Shown here one piece after another: positions 38,301 to 50,600 of a DNA stretch of 64,000 nt. The stretch lies in the NCBI GenBank assembly GCA_014706295.1, contig JACSVZ010000011.1, forward strand, positions 2,688,663 to 2,752,662, given 5' to 3'. The notes under the pieces are model-generated. The model was not told the DNA's origin. It ran no database searches and worked only from the letters and a program-made list of their open reading frames with translations. The number at the start of each line of letters is the position of its first letter. Positions within the stretch are counted from its first letter, which is position 1. The DNA is from Lycocorax pyrrhopterus obiensis (Eukaryota; Chordata; Aves; Passeriformes; Paradisaeidae). Position numbers and translations under genes: made by a program.

Positions 38301-41300
38301 CCAATTTGACCATAATAACACGTCTGAAACAGAAAAAAAAATTAAAATTTGTTTTAGCAAAGGTAAAACAAACCACAACTGCCATGCACCATGATGGGAT
38401 TAGAGCCACCAGAGCACTGCACAGGATATTTTAGACCCATCCTGACCCACTCCTTCGCAAAGAAACTAGAAATACCTACATTCTCAATTTGAGAAAACCA
38501 GAATATTTTAGTATAATTTGGCCTATCCGTGGCATATCAGGGACTGTATTTTGGAACAAGGTGGAGTCACTTCACTGGGTAATGTGCTACAATGAGAAAG
38601 TCCATATAAAAGAGAGATTTAATAATAGGAGATGTAGCTACTGTGAAATTAAGTAATTATTGAAGGAAAGCGGCAAGTTTGTACATGAGACAAGGCATTT
38701 GCCTTCCTTCACTTCCTTCCCAAATGAAATTAAGGTCAAAAATATCAATTAAATTGGTGGAAAAAATTGTATCCTGACCAATGTCTTATTTTGATCACTT
38801 GGAGTCTATATTACCACTCAATTACACGTGGTATCCTTACAGAAATGAAGAATAGTGTAATGCTTACTTTTCTGAATGAATAATCCGTACAACAGTTATT
38901 TCCCCTCGCAGATATTGAGATAAATTCAAGTGATAAATTAGTACCTCAGATTCTTCATCTGTCTGAGAATTGAGTCTGGGTTACCTGTCCCTGGCTCATC
39001 CTTTAGCACAACTCTGCAGGTGAGATTCAGATCATGTTCTGTGTTTTAATATAGAATCAAAATGAGAAATTAAAAGGTCCCAGTTGTTCCCTCCCACATC
39101 TGTCGCTGCCTGACCATATGTGTGACAGCTTGGAAGGGAAATTCTTTGCTCCTTTCTTGTATTACACCTATTATTTAAACATCATTCCTCCCTACCTTGA
39201 GATCTAGGGGGAAAAAGTTCACAAGCCAGGATTCAGATCCACATCCAGACTCTTCCTCTAGTCCTGCAAGTGTAACTCATAAATAAGTTTATTTCTTGTT
39301 GCTTCCGTGGCAAATTCTGCATGAGCTTTTCCTCAACAATCCCATGGTTACCCCCAAACATCCTAGTCATTCTGCTGACAGGGCATGAGAGAGGCCATGG
39401 AAAAGTTATGTGGGTGGAAGTTCATCAGCCAGGACATTAATGAGGGGAGGCAGAGGAGGATCCTTTGTCTGCCAGCTCTGTCTGGCTCCTGCAGGACCAA
39501 AAGCAGCAAAGTGCAATTGTTCAGCTCATAACAAACGAAGGCAGATCCAAGTGAGTCCACGCAGGAACTGCTCTGCCTCCCAGTCATTCCTTACAGCAGT
39601 TCTGGGCTCTCAGGTGTCACATCCAGCCATCAATACAAGCCTTCTTTATCACAAAACCCCTCCCATATTGATAAAGCCTATCTTCTGCTTGCAACTGCTG
39701 GTCTCACTTAATGAATATTTATCTTGCATGGTTCAGGAGAAAGTCTTTGTGATCATTCACACAATGCACTTTATTTATTTCACTAGAAAAGGTAGTATTC
39801 TTATCTGAACAGTTGCTCCCTGTGGTTATTAATTAAAATCCAATGCTACTTGAGTAATGTTAAGTTTTGGCTGTTTCACTGCATTCCAAAGAGAGCAGGT
39901 TCTGATTGTTCATGAAAATGTGGATATATCCATAAATCCAGAGTATTAGATGAATATGTAATATGGCAAGGATCCCCAAAAATCTCTGAATTAAAAGTGA
40001 GAAAGGAATGCCTACTTCACTGATTTACTTACAGTGATAAACTTTAAATTTTATCTCCACAATTCCTATAAGAATCCCAGTGGAATAATTAACTCTTTGC
40101 AGAGTATATTGCCCATTTTGCCTATAAGATGACTTGTTCAATAAAATTGGATAAAAAAATACACCTGTTTCATAAAGCAAGCTCACAGGACTGTAATCTC
40201 AGATTATTAGAGAATTTAACAGCCATTTTCTGTGATTTCTCTGCCCACAAGAGCAACAAGACTGAACAACTGAGTGCTCCAGAACAGAAAGCAAAATCAA
40301 AGTCTATCGTGGTTTGATCACTTATTAGAAACAATAAATAACTATAATTTGCATCTTTTATTGCCCAGTGTCCTACAAATCCAAACACAGTAGAAATACC
40401 AGGAACTATTCCATGAGTTTTATTTTGCTACAGGTGGAGCAGTAGGCAAGACCTGCACTGCTTTATCCCAGGGAAGGGATCCCTTCACTGCTCTGGCTGC
40501 ACAGATAACCAGCTGTTCCTTTCCCTCCCTCCCCTCTTTCCCAAGCCTTCAAGCAGATTAATTGTTCAAACTATATTTCCCATGATACCTCCCTTTTTGG
40601 GCACCCCCATTAATGTCAGCTCTGAAAAAAATCCATATCCTCAGTAAAAAAATATGCAGGGGAACAATTTTGGGATCACAACTCTCCAGGCCAAGCACTG
40701 GGGACATCCGTTGCCCTATGAGCAGAAGATGCTGGAAGATATTGCAGTTCCACACAGAGCACCACTGAGGAAATCTCAGGGTGGCTGACGTGAAATTTCC
40801 AAAATATTTGTCTTTTCCCTTAGTTCAGGCCTCCTGGGAACAGGCATCCCCAACAAACCTCAATAGTAAAACAGTTCAAGTGATTCAACAAGTGCCCCTC
40901 GAATGAGAAATGAGCTTGTGGCCAACCCGTTCCTCAAAGGTCAATTCCTGCAGTATAAAACATTGCAGCAGAAAGAACTGTGGCCATTTGTCTCCTCATG
41001 CCTTTGCCATAGAGCAGCCAAGACTGTGCTTTCAACATTTTAGAAATAGTCTGCCAAATCATTCTGCTGTCACTAAATGGAAACCTTTATTCTCAGGTGT
41101 TGCAAATACTATTAAGAGAAAGCTGCAGAGTGCACTGAAATTCAGGGTGACACCAGAGAGACTGCACAGCAGTTTTCCACACACCCTAGGGCAAAACTAA
41201 GGAGCTGGCTCTTCAGTCCAGGAGGAAAGATGCAAAAACACTTCCACACTTTTAGAAAACAAATGCACAATAATAAAAGCTGATTTTGTTCTGCCTGACA

Positions 41301-41984
41301 CGAGGTGCGATATGGTTACCTTGTAGATGTTTGCAAAAATCAAATGATGTCATAGGAAAACATTCCCACTTTGCCACAGGAAGACTTGTCCAAAATCCTC
41401 AGCTGGATTTTGTCTAGGGCTTTGACTGACAGAACATATTATTTTTTCATTACATCATGAACAAGTAGATTTTTTTCTTGCCCAAAGAAGGAAGTGTCCC
41501 ATTACCTCAGCTCCAGTGGTATTTCAGTCCCTCCATTGCCTCATTCTGTGTGAACCTTTCCCATATCTCTTGAGAACTTATTTGTGTCATGCAAAAATGA
41601 TAACATGTTTATGAGAAACACTTGACTCACCCATAAATAGCTTTGAAGTTTATATTATTTAAAAGAGCACCATCAGGTTATTTGTTGATTGTAAACTTGC
41701 TGCTATAGAGTATGAAATTCATTTCAAAAGGTCTCCAGAACAGGTTAATTTCTTTTCTGTGATAAGTGTTGATGATGATAATGATAATAATAAAATTCCA
41801 TCCATTATGGAATTCAGCTGCCCCATGTTCAAGTCAGACAGGCTACTTGCTAGCTCTGCCCCATAATGTTGGTGGATATAATTATCAAGGAATAAATCTA
41901 GGTTTCCATTTCATCCCTCCTTTCCCTCAGATGCATTTCGAATTCTGCACTCAAAAGAGACATGAAGTGCTGGGAAAAAAATCA
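32313..41984. other. Longest gene-free stretch in the window
   Basis: Nearly 10 kb without a recognised gene or repeat. 34680-34870 looks like a possible conserved non-coding element. 36740-37150 is a GC-richer patch crossed by a 203-codon frame on the minus strand (36626-37237), the longest frame outside known repeats. Near 37882 a 10-base unit (CAAACTCTGC) is duplicated. A short GAT/AAT run lies at 41771-41794. Confidence 0.45.
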
Positions 41985-42530
41985 GAATTCATAGAATTAG
42001 GAAAAGAACCCTAACAGGGCTGGATAGGAGCACAAGACATGCACTAATCCTCTACTATCCCCCAAACAGCCCACACTTACGTCTTTCCCAGGAGATAGTT
42101 GTCAGCTTTGCTCTAAACTGTTCCTAAATTTGAAGACTCCATAAGTCCCTGGGGATTCTCTCCCAGTGACAGCCTGCCCAGCCATTAGAGCAGTTTTCTC
42201 CTCGTGTCTGCCCTAAGCTGTGCTCGTTATTGCCATTATTCCCATCCTCTGCAGGATGGATGTGATGGAGTAATGAACACACACCTGCTCTTTTACAATA
42301 AAAGTTGTCTCCTGTGCTTAGTGCTCTTCCCCTTAGGCTAAACAACCTTAATTCATCTATATTTTTATTCAAAAGCTGCTCTGGTATCTTTTGAAGCTGT
42401 TTTGGGAGCTTTCTTCAAATGGGCCACAACTACTTGTCCTCCTTGAAGTGCCGTGCCCCATACAGGACACATTCCTCCAGTTTGCTCTCCCTCATCCTAA
42501 AGAGAGGTAAAATATTGCTTCCCATCTCAC
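41985..42530 (-). mobile_element. Old, diverged CR1 LINE fragment
   Basis: On the plus strand it begins CATAGAATTAGGAAAAG. Then come ACTCCATAAGTCCCTGGGG, CTCCCAGTGACAGCCTGCCC, CTTAGGCTAAACAACCTTAA and TTGAAGTGCCGTGCCCCATA, matching in order the reverse complement of a CR1 3' region. Divergence is clearly higher than in groups A-D, so this is an older insertion. Boundaries are approximate. Confidence 0.65.
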
Positions 42531-44365
42531 AGTGAGTCCACAGAACTATGGGAATTTATAGCTCAGTGCAGATGAGACAGGAAATAAACAGATGAAATAA
42601 CTGCTCTGCCATTGCAGCCTTACCCGCTGCTTTGCTGAGATGTCTCTCTTTGATTCCGAGGATCAAAAGGTATTTTCTTTTTCTCAGATCTAGAATTGTT
42701 TGGAATTTGTCGGAAAATGGCTTTTTCTCACCTTGATAGAAATCAAATGACACTTTTTTCTTTTTCCTGATTCTTCTCAAAAAGGAGATGAAAATCCTTT
42801 GGATAAACACATTTCATTTATGCCCTTCTAGATCCTTCTGAAATGCCCTCTTAACAAAAAGAATCATTTTTCTTTTTCCTACTTTGCCTGTTATTTTATA
42901 TAAAACACTTATGTTGCCCAGAAATACAAAATCAGTACGTTTTTATTCCTAATAACACTGGAATTGTTACAAATATTTTAAAAGCAATTTTGTACAGTTT
43001 GCTGTCCACAGAAAGGATACTAAATGTGTTGCACTTCAAACCTATGCTATGAATTCCACAAGTTATTAAAATAGCTTGAATAGATCTTCAAATAACAAAA
43101 GCACATTAACAAAAATAATTATTTTCATCCTTTTCCTAGGCAACTTATGCCCATAGTCTTTTGGGGCTTCGCAATTATTTAAAAGTGTATATAAAACAAC
43201 AAAAAAAAAGGTGTCTCAGGAATCATTAAAGTGACTTGAATATACTTTATGCCAGGTTAATTGACTTCACACATCAACTGGATATAAACTCAGAGTAGAC
43301 AAAAATATGATTAAAGAAACATTAATTATTCTGCAATTACGTATTTGGTATTTTCTTGTAAAATACATATTTCATTCTAGATGTCAAAGTTCTCTAAAAA
43401 AACACCAGTATGAGGTCTTGAGCTGATCCAAAATGCTGATCCCTGCTCCAGAGAGATGCAACCAATAATCTTAATTTTGTAATCTCTTTTACCAAAATAA
43501 AACCAAACAAAAAAACCCAAACCAAACCAAACCAAAGCACCAAGAAAAGTATGATATTTCAAATCTGTGAAAAATCAGAATATGGATCTTCCAAGCTGAT
43601 GTTGTACATTATTTATGGTACCCTTGGATATCCCCGCTGGTGAGCACGGACAATTGTGAATTACTGGGAAGCTGGAAGGACAACTGCAGCTGCAGGTCCT
43701 CATTTCACATGTCATAATCAAGGATGAAATTTTTAGCCTGAAACCACACTGAGGTTTCCCACTACTTCTCTGTGTTTGATTATTTTTGAGGTCACGAGAG
43801 CTGCCACTCTCCTCATGTGACATCAGACAGAAAAATAAACACTAAAGGGAGTGTGGTGCAGATATTTTTATTTCTAGCCTTTGTGAGAACTATGCTGTAC
43901 CAACTTTGCAAGACGTTGGAGACATTTTGAAGCCCAGGAACAGTAAATGGGTGCCAAGTCACGTGTCTTAAAATATCTTATTTTGGACCTCAACCCAGCT
44001 CTGTGTGCAAAACATTATTTTTTCCCTCAGTGCCTTCAGTGAACGGTGCCCAGAGCACGAACTTCCACAGCACGGAGCCCATTCCCAGCGCAGACCCTTC
44101 ACCAAGGAGGGGCTGCACAGCCAGAACATTTTGGTAATCAATCCATTTAGTCCAACATGTGGAGAGATGTTTGCTCCCTTTTCACACCTCTGTGTAGGGA
44201 ATATTGCACACAATGGGATTTGTGCCTTTGCATGTCTTTACCTAGAGCAGACCATGCTTTTAGACAGGACATCCTGGGGTAAATCAGATGTAACTTAATC
44301 AGAAATAACTTAATCCTTCCCGTTCTTTTTCCACATGGGGAATCTCAACTGCCCCATGTGAACTC
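42531..44365. other. Unannotated AT-rich DNA with a short CCAAA run
   Basis: A small pentanucleotide-like (CCAAA)n run lies at about 43500-43538. I recognise nothing else. Confidence 0.5.
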
Positions 44366-44949
44366 ACAGAACCCCAGGACGGGTGAGGCTGGAGGGGCCC
44401 CCAGGGGCTCCTCTGGTGCCACCTCCCTGCTCCAGCAGGGCCATCCCAGAGCACAGGGCACAGCAGTGTGTCCATGGGGCTCTGCAATATCCCCAGGGAG
44501 GAGCCTGCACAGCCTCTCTGCACAATCTGCTCAGGGCTGGGCACTGCCCAGGGCAGAAGTTCTGCCTCCTGTGCAGGGGCAGCTCCCTGGGCTCAGGCCC
44601 TGCCCGTGGCTCTGGTGCCATCGCTGGGCCCCGGAGCAGAGCCTGGGCCCTGCCCTGAGCCCTCCCTGCACACAGGGACACCCAGGGCTCAGGGCCCCTC
44701 TCAGCTGGGGCTCCTCTCGAGGCTGAGCAGCCCCGGCTCCCTCAGCCTTTCCTGGGCACCGAGATGCTCCAGGCCCTTCCTCAGCTGCGCAGCCTCCGCC
44801 GGCCCCGCTCCGGGAGCTCCCTGGCCCTGCTGTGCTGAGGATCCGGAGCTGGACACGGCACCCAGAGGTGCCCCAGGCTGGGCACAGGGGCAGGATCCCC
44901 TCCCTGCCCTGCTGCCAAGGCTCTTCCCGATGCCCCCAGGGCACCCTCG

Positions 44950-45165
44950 GCCTCCTTGGCCCCAGGACACTCTGCTGCCTCAGGGACAGCTCCTTGTCCC
45001 CCAGCACCCCCAGGACACTCTGCTGCCTCAGGGACAGCTCCTTGTCCCCAGCACCCCCAGGACACTCTGCTGCCTCAGGGACAGCTCCTTGGCCCCCAGC
45101 ACCCCCAGGTCCTTCCCCGCAGAGCTGCTCCTGCAGGTCCCCCCAGCCTGTGCTGGTGCTGGGGT
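44950..45165 (-). pseudogene. CR1 ORF2 C-terminal remnant with repeated motif
   Basis: On the minus strand the sequence around 45100-45145 codes for SSSAGKDLGVLGAKELSLRQ, matching the conserved CR1 ORF2 region of the type SSSxEKDLGVLVDxKLSMSQ downstream of the reverse transcriptase. The segment from LGVL through QQ is repeated by the tandem array, with a one-base change of frame between units. No catalytic residues are present in this piece. It is a broken fragment of the LINE replication protein. Confidence 0.7.
44962..45110. repeat. 47-48-bp tandem array, three copies, inside a CR1
   Basis: The motif GACACTCTGCTGCCTCAGGG recurs at 44966, 45014 and 45061, giving spacings of 48 and 47 bases. 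The missing base in the CCCC run before the third unit shifts the reading frame. The units, read on the minus strand, code for DKELSLRQQSVLGVLG-like repeats, a duplicated piece of CR1 ORF2. Confidence 0.93.
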
Positions 45166-45197
45166 TGTCCCTCCCCAAACTCCCCCAGCTGAGCCCA

Positions 45198-46247
45198 ACA
45201 CGATGTATTTGATGTGCTTGAGGATTGAGAAAACCATAACTAGAAATGGTGCTTCAAATCTACTCCGAGAGAGGTCACAAGTAATGTATTTCTCCAAATT
45301 TTCCAGCAGATATTACCTCACCCCAGAGGGTTCACCTGAAGATGGGAGACATTCAATTTGAGTGTTGTTGCTTTTAATCAAAAGTTGTCAATCACATGAT
45401 ATTATTTCAACCAAAATGACGCAGAGGTTCGCCTGTGTCAGCTCGCTGGTAATGAACAAGTGTTTCAGATGTTGCTTTATTTGCATTTAAGTCTGAGTTT
45501 TCATAAAAATACCCTGGGGTTTTAGGATTTTTACCAACACCCAGATATCACTTCCAAAGTGCATCATGTCCTAATGTAAGACTTTTTGAAGTTAATATAC
45601 TGCTGGCATTAAACTGAATGATTTTCTTTGTTTCTGTAAGTTCAGAGTGAAAAGGCAATATTAAATAAAAAAAATCATATAGAAAGGAGCTTTATAAAAG
45701 TTCATAGAAAGTGAAAACAACTCAAAACAATCATTTTCTGTGGGCTTTTTGTTAAGAAGGAGAAAAAATTACATTTAAATTAATATATTTCACTTGTTTC
45801 TTCTGTTCAGTATTAGACTGTTTGTGTACAGACTAAATAATACAAACCTTCCAATGGTCTCATTAACTTTTGTTTAGTTATCCTACGATGAAATGATCCG
45901 TAATTTAAATAATGGACAACAAATCCTACCCTTTGTTTTAAATCTGCTTCAGCTCCTCAGGTATCTGAAATTTTCCAGCTCAAATGTGCTAATTAAAATG
46001 TTTTTCTTCTTACTGTAGCATCTGTTTCCAATTAAGTGATCACTATTTAAAAAGTCAACAACAAAAATCATGTTTTTACTAGAGCAAGAATAAAATAACC
46101 CACTGTACCACTATGAAAAATAAAAGTGCTCACACTGCAATTATCTGAAAGGCTGAATTAGGCTGGAGACTGCAGTTATTAAAGGAAGTCATGCAGAAAT
46201 GTGCCCTTTAGCACGAAACTTATTCTAAATTATACCCTCCACCCATA
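45198..46247. other. Unannotated AT-rich DNA
   Basis: I see no gene or known repeat. Confidence 0.5.
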
Positions 46248-46434
46248 GAATTGTTTGGGCTGGGATGGACCTTAAAGCCCATCCAGTGCCACCTCTGCCA
46301 TGGGCAGGGACACCTTCCACTGTCCCAGGCTGCTCCAAGCCCCATCCAGCCTGGCCTTGGACACTGCCAGGGATCCAGGGGCAGCCACAGCTGCTCTGGG
46401 CACCCTGTGCCAGGGCCTGCCCACCCTCCCAGGG
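46248..46434 (-). mobile_element. CR1 LINE fragment, 3' part, interrupted by LTR (group A)
   Basis: This begins AGAATTGTTTGGGCTGGGAT on the plus strand and follows the group A block to CCCACCCTCCCAGGG, where it is cut by the LTR at 46435. The same element resumes at 46821. Compared with other group A copies it lacks a few bases around GCCCCATCCAGCCTGG. Confidence 0.9.
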
Positions 46435-46820
46435 GCAGTAATCACGGAAGGGCATGGACTTCACACACAAGATGGAAAGGTGCAAAGCGTTTATTGCGCA
46501 GTGAATATTCCCTAAATACCAGCACCCTACAGGATATCACATCATATAAACAGGAAAGATGTTCACCTCAGTGTCCCCCGATCACCTGGGGTAGTGCACA
46601 GACATTGCCTATTATGGTAACAGGTAAACAATGCCCTATAAGGTCACAAACTACAATTATCACATCTCATAGGCCCAGCACTGTCCACAAACCCACAATC
46701 CTCTCTCAGCCCATCCCCAGTGACCTGGATGCACTCCCAGGGTCACCTCTGGGTCCAGGAAAGAGGCTCTCTCCAGCCCTCAGGGCCTGTCTCTCTTCCA
46801 GCACATAGTGCACCCCAACA
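46435..46820 (-). mobile_element. Solo LTR inserted in a CR1
   Basis: The plus strand reads GCAGTAATCACGG at the left end and CACCCCAACA at the right end, the reverse complement of the LTR at 24262. The polyadenylation signal is at 46490-46495 (TTTATT on plus). The 6-bp sequence CCAGGG flanks both sides (46429-46434 and 46821-46826) and occurs once in uninterrupted CR1 copies, so it is a clean target-site duplication. The LTR is thus younger than the CR1 it split. No retroviral internal genes remain, which fits loss by recombination between two LTRs. Confidence 0.9.
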
Positions 46821-46912
46821 CCAGGGAACAATTCCTCCCCAGTATCCCATCCAGCCCTGCCCTCTGTCACTGGGAAGCCATTCCCTGTGTCCTGGCACTC
46901 CAGGCCCTCACA
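46821..46912 (-). mobile_element. CR1 LINE fragment, 5' part, after the LTR (group A)
   Basis: It resumes with CCAGGGAACAATTCCTCCCC and follows group A through GGGAAGCCATTCCCTGTGTC to CTCCAGGCCCTCAC. Joined conceptually to 46248-46434 it makes one truncated CR1 of about 275 bp. Confidence 0.88.
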
Positions 46913-47458
46913 AAAAGTGCCTTGTAAAAGTCCCTTTAGTCTTTTAAGTGCTTATTTTACCACATGTATCTTTACATTTAAAATGAGCCACGTTTAGGCA
47001 TACCCTGAAATTTCATGTTTTGATCTTGTTAACCAGCAGCCTTTTATCAAATAGGATCAGCCAAGCTCACTAACCACCCATGCAAAACAGCTCTGTTTGA
47101 AATCCATCACCACAGCTCTTACCTGTTTTCCCTTCATTGCCCTGAGCCTCAGGTAATTTCCTGCACATTTAGAAATCCGTGCAGTGTAACCCCAGGAGAT
47201 CAGGATGAGTGGGGGACAATGGGATCTCCTTTGGGCTGGGATTGTCTGCTGGAGCTAAACCTGACCTAGGGCTGCAGGTGGTTATTCCACTTCAGTAGCT
47301 CCACTGCTGTAGCAATGCAGGACTTCTTTGGCTGGGTGTTAAAGGGTCGCTTTTTGCCTTACAAGTAAAAGCTGCATCAAGGTGAGAGCCACTTAAGTTA
47401 TTAAATTATTACTATTAATCTATTATTATTGTAATTATTATTTTTGTTATTAAATTGC
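46913..47458. other. Unannotated DNA with a TTA-rich run
   Basis: 47397-47455 is an imperfect (TTA)n stretch directly next to the 5' end of the following CR1. The rest shows nothing. Confidence 0.5.
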
Positions 47459-47690
47459 TGTGCCAGGGGAGGCTCAGGTTGGACATCAGCAGGAATTTCC
47501 CCATGGAAAGGGTGCTCAGGCCTTGGCAGGGGCTGCCCAGGGAGGTTTGGAGTGCCCATCCCTGGAGGTGTCCAAGGAAAGGCTGGAGGTGGCACTCAGA
47601 GCTCTGGGCTGGGGACAAGGTGGGGATCAGGCACAGCTTGGACTCGATGGTTTTGGAAGCCTTTTCCAACCCTTAGGATTCTATGATTTT
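47459..47690 (+). mobile_element. CR1 LINE 3' fragment (group B)
   Basis: This plus-strand copy begins TGCCAGGGGAGGCTCAGGTT and runs through AAGGGTGCTCAGGCCTTGGC. It ends CCAACCCTTAGGATTCTATG followed by ATTTTATAA. It mirrors the minus-strand copies at 11016 and 62818. It is 5'-truncated at a point within the (TTA)n run, and AT-rich sequence continues beyond the tail. Confidence 0.92.
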
Positions 47691-50600
47691 ATAAAATTAA
47701 ATATTCTATTATTATATTATCAAGCAGGAAATGAGTATAGTTAAGAATATGGAAAACCACAAGGTTGTGGAGCAGTAACCAGGGACACAACTGTGCAAAC
47801 TTCCCTTCACATATTGGAATATTGGTCCAGATTTACTCTGTGAAATGGGAGAGTGGAACACTTTTGCTACCACCAGGTAAACGAGTTCTGGGAGTGCCTA
47901 ACATTTCTCAGCACTGAGCAAACACAGAGTAAGCAAAGTGATCATGTGCAGCAGTGCCCCAAACTCCTTGACTGTGTGCCTGAGCACGGGCAGGGGTGAG
48001 CTGGGCTCTTGTACACATTTACTCCAGCTCTGAGGAGCAAAGGCGCAGGGAAAATGTAGAATGATGAGAGGCTCAGTGTGACTGAGTGCTTCAGCAGAAC
48101 GAGGGGCTGCGCGTGGGCAGGCTGGGAATGATTTTCCATGGGCAGAAATGCAAGAGGGAAGTGCCAGTGCAAATCGTGCTGGGTATATTCCGTGGGTAAC
48201 CACTAGTGGATTCTGCTTTGAGTGATGCCCAGGTCTGAATCCAGCCCCACCTCACTATCCCTGGCACTGGGATGGGAGCAGCACTGCTCCTTCCTGACCC
48301 TTGGCCTCTCTGGCATGCTTGGAGCAGGATCTGTGCCATCTCAGGGGTTCATTTATCCCAGCAGGGCTCTGTCTCTGCTTTGACCCCCAGTACTGCTGCA
48401 GTCCAAACACGAAATAAAAACAACAACATAACCACAGGAAGGAGCAGGGCAGTTAAATGAAGTAAAGACTTAATACATGCCACATTTTAGCAATTCCCCC
48501 TAACCACACAGTTCAGAAGAGGCCATTGCATCGACAGTGGTTTGATTATTTGGTTGTAATAGACTAAGCTTTAGTTTAGTTTACCCTCCAGGATAAAAAA
48601 AAATAGGTCAGCTTTTCATTAACCAAAAAAAAAAAAAGAGAAAGTAGTTATTTAAAAATTGTTATGATATGTTAGACCATTAATAGCAGGACCCTAAGCA
48701 CAGTTAAGTGGGTGAGAAATCAGTTACTGTGAGGAAGTAGGCCAGTAAAACATCATGAAGTGATTTAACCTGTCTCTAATTAATGGAAATTCTGCATCTG
48801 TTTTATTCACATTATACAATTTATGACTTCTTCTTGACTGTTTCTCTTTCTGCCTTCCTTAAACTTTGAAGTTGCACATGGTTTGCAGCCTGGTACATTG
48901 CCAGCTAAAATAACTCTCATTTGATAATAAGTCCAAGTGATAAGTTCATTCTTACTCTTTTGATAAGCTTCTATTGAAATCTATTATGTCTATAAATCCA
49001 AACAGAGATTCCTCTTTTATTTTATTTTTTTTAAACTCAGACTATTGGTCAGAAACAAAGCTGCTGCTTCTTTTATTGCTAAACAGCAGTACATGTTCTC
49101 CTGCTGCCTAAAGAAATAAAATATGACTGAAATAGAAAATATAACTGAAAACTGCCTTCTTCCTTTAATGTCTGAAATTCTTAGTGGCTGCTTTGAGCTG
49201 ACATTCTCTTGCCACCAACCATGCTTTACTTGGAAGGAGAAGAATTTTTTTTTTTTTCACATCTAAAGAAATTTATAATCATTTAACTGTAATTTCCTGC
49301 AAATCCAAATCACCTATTGTACCATCATTAGGGCTAAATATTCCTGCTTCATCTACAGTGTTTTACTTTGATTCTCAGGGAGAGCAATATGATATGATGC
49401 AATTAATGATGTCCAGCAATCTCCTCTTTTACAAAAACAATTGCTGGACCTCCTGGAAGCAGGTAAAATCAACCACTGACAAATAGCAATAGCTGCAGAG
49501 TGACAAGTCCCACTCATTCAGTCACGAGGAGAAAGGACTTAAGGTATTCTGTAATCCTTGCAAGAGCAATCTCCAACCCAGCTACTGCAATTTTCACATT
49601 ACCTGTATTTTTACATTTATTATAAATCAGGAAAGTAAAGTGCCTCACCCAGATCTGAATTATCAGGCAGTAATGTGCAAACTGAACACTCAGGCCTAGG
49701 AGTTGTGTGCCCATGGTGCATCTGCAGCTGAACTGACGGGAGGAGGGAAATCCTCTCAGGGCTGGGCATGGGCAGCTTATTCACTCTGATTTTTTATTTT
49801 TCTGAAATTTATTTCCTCTATAATTTTCTCTCTCATATACCCTAGTGACTTGCTGGATTGAGATAGAGACAAGGCAATTCAGTTTCATGGAAATATTTAC
49901 AAGTCTAGTCCCAGCTTCTTTTCAATTAAGAGAAGGGATGTATTTTCCCAAATTCCACAGATGGAATACACATGCCCTGCTAGCATACTGTTGCATGCAA
50001 TAGCTTGATAATTCTGGTCTGAGGATAAAGACTAAGAATGAAATACCCCAGAAAATATTATTGAAATATTGAAATAGCATATTCAAGCCTATTTCTTTAA
50101 TGAAATATTTGAAAGTGTAGTGCTTTCTTGGAGCAGGCAAAAGAACTGCAGCAATCAATACTAAATTTGGTAGAAATAAACCCACAAAACTTGTTATTCC
50201 TTTCCTTCAGCACAAGGCAGACAGTCAGATGTCTTAACTGTTCAATTAAATTTTAAAAAATGTCACCAGCAACCTTCAAATATTAAGAAAATACACTTTG
50301 AAATAAGCTTCAGTACAAAAGCTCGAGTTTGACAGAAATACAGTTGTGCAAATGATACTTCAGTAATAATAGAGGAGGCATCTGTCATTTCAGGGCAGCC
50401 CTGATTGCTGGAAACAGGAATGGATCAGAGCAATTAATTGCTGGTCAGAAGGCTGAGGACAAAGATAATCATACATCTGAAAAAAAGCCTTACTAGTCAC
50501 ACAGTGATTGTACCTTCTTTGCCTTAAAGGCATTTAAAGTGCACAGCTCTTGCATGATGCGGAATTCCGGACAATCCAGATTGTCCTTTACATGATGTGC

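Larger units (their letters stand above)
44366..45197 (-). mobile_element. CR1 LINE with 3' region and part of ORF2 (group D)
   Basis: The plus strand starts CACAGAACCCCAGGACGGGT. The first 218 bases of the core match 18505-18722 with two differences. The copy then continues through the GC-rich 3' region to a tandem array at 44962-45110 and an ORF2 remnant, ending near CCAGCTGAGCCCAACACG. At 832 bp it is the longest CR1 in the window. Open frames of 297 and 215 codons on opposite strands run over it and are products of base composition. Confidence 0.9.

Noticed and set aside
44468..45361. 297-codon open frame on the plus strand
   Set aside because: It runs antisense through a GC-rich CR1 copy and its tandem array; overlapping long frames exist on the other strand too.
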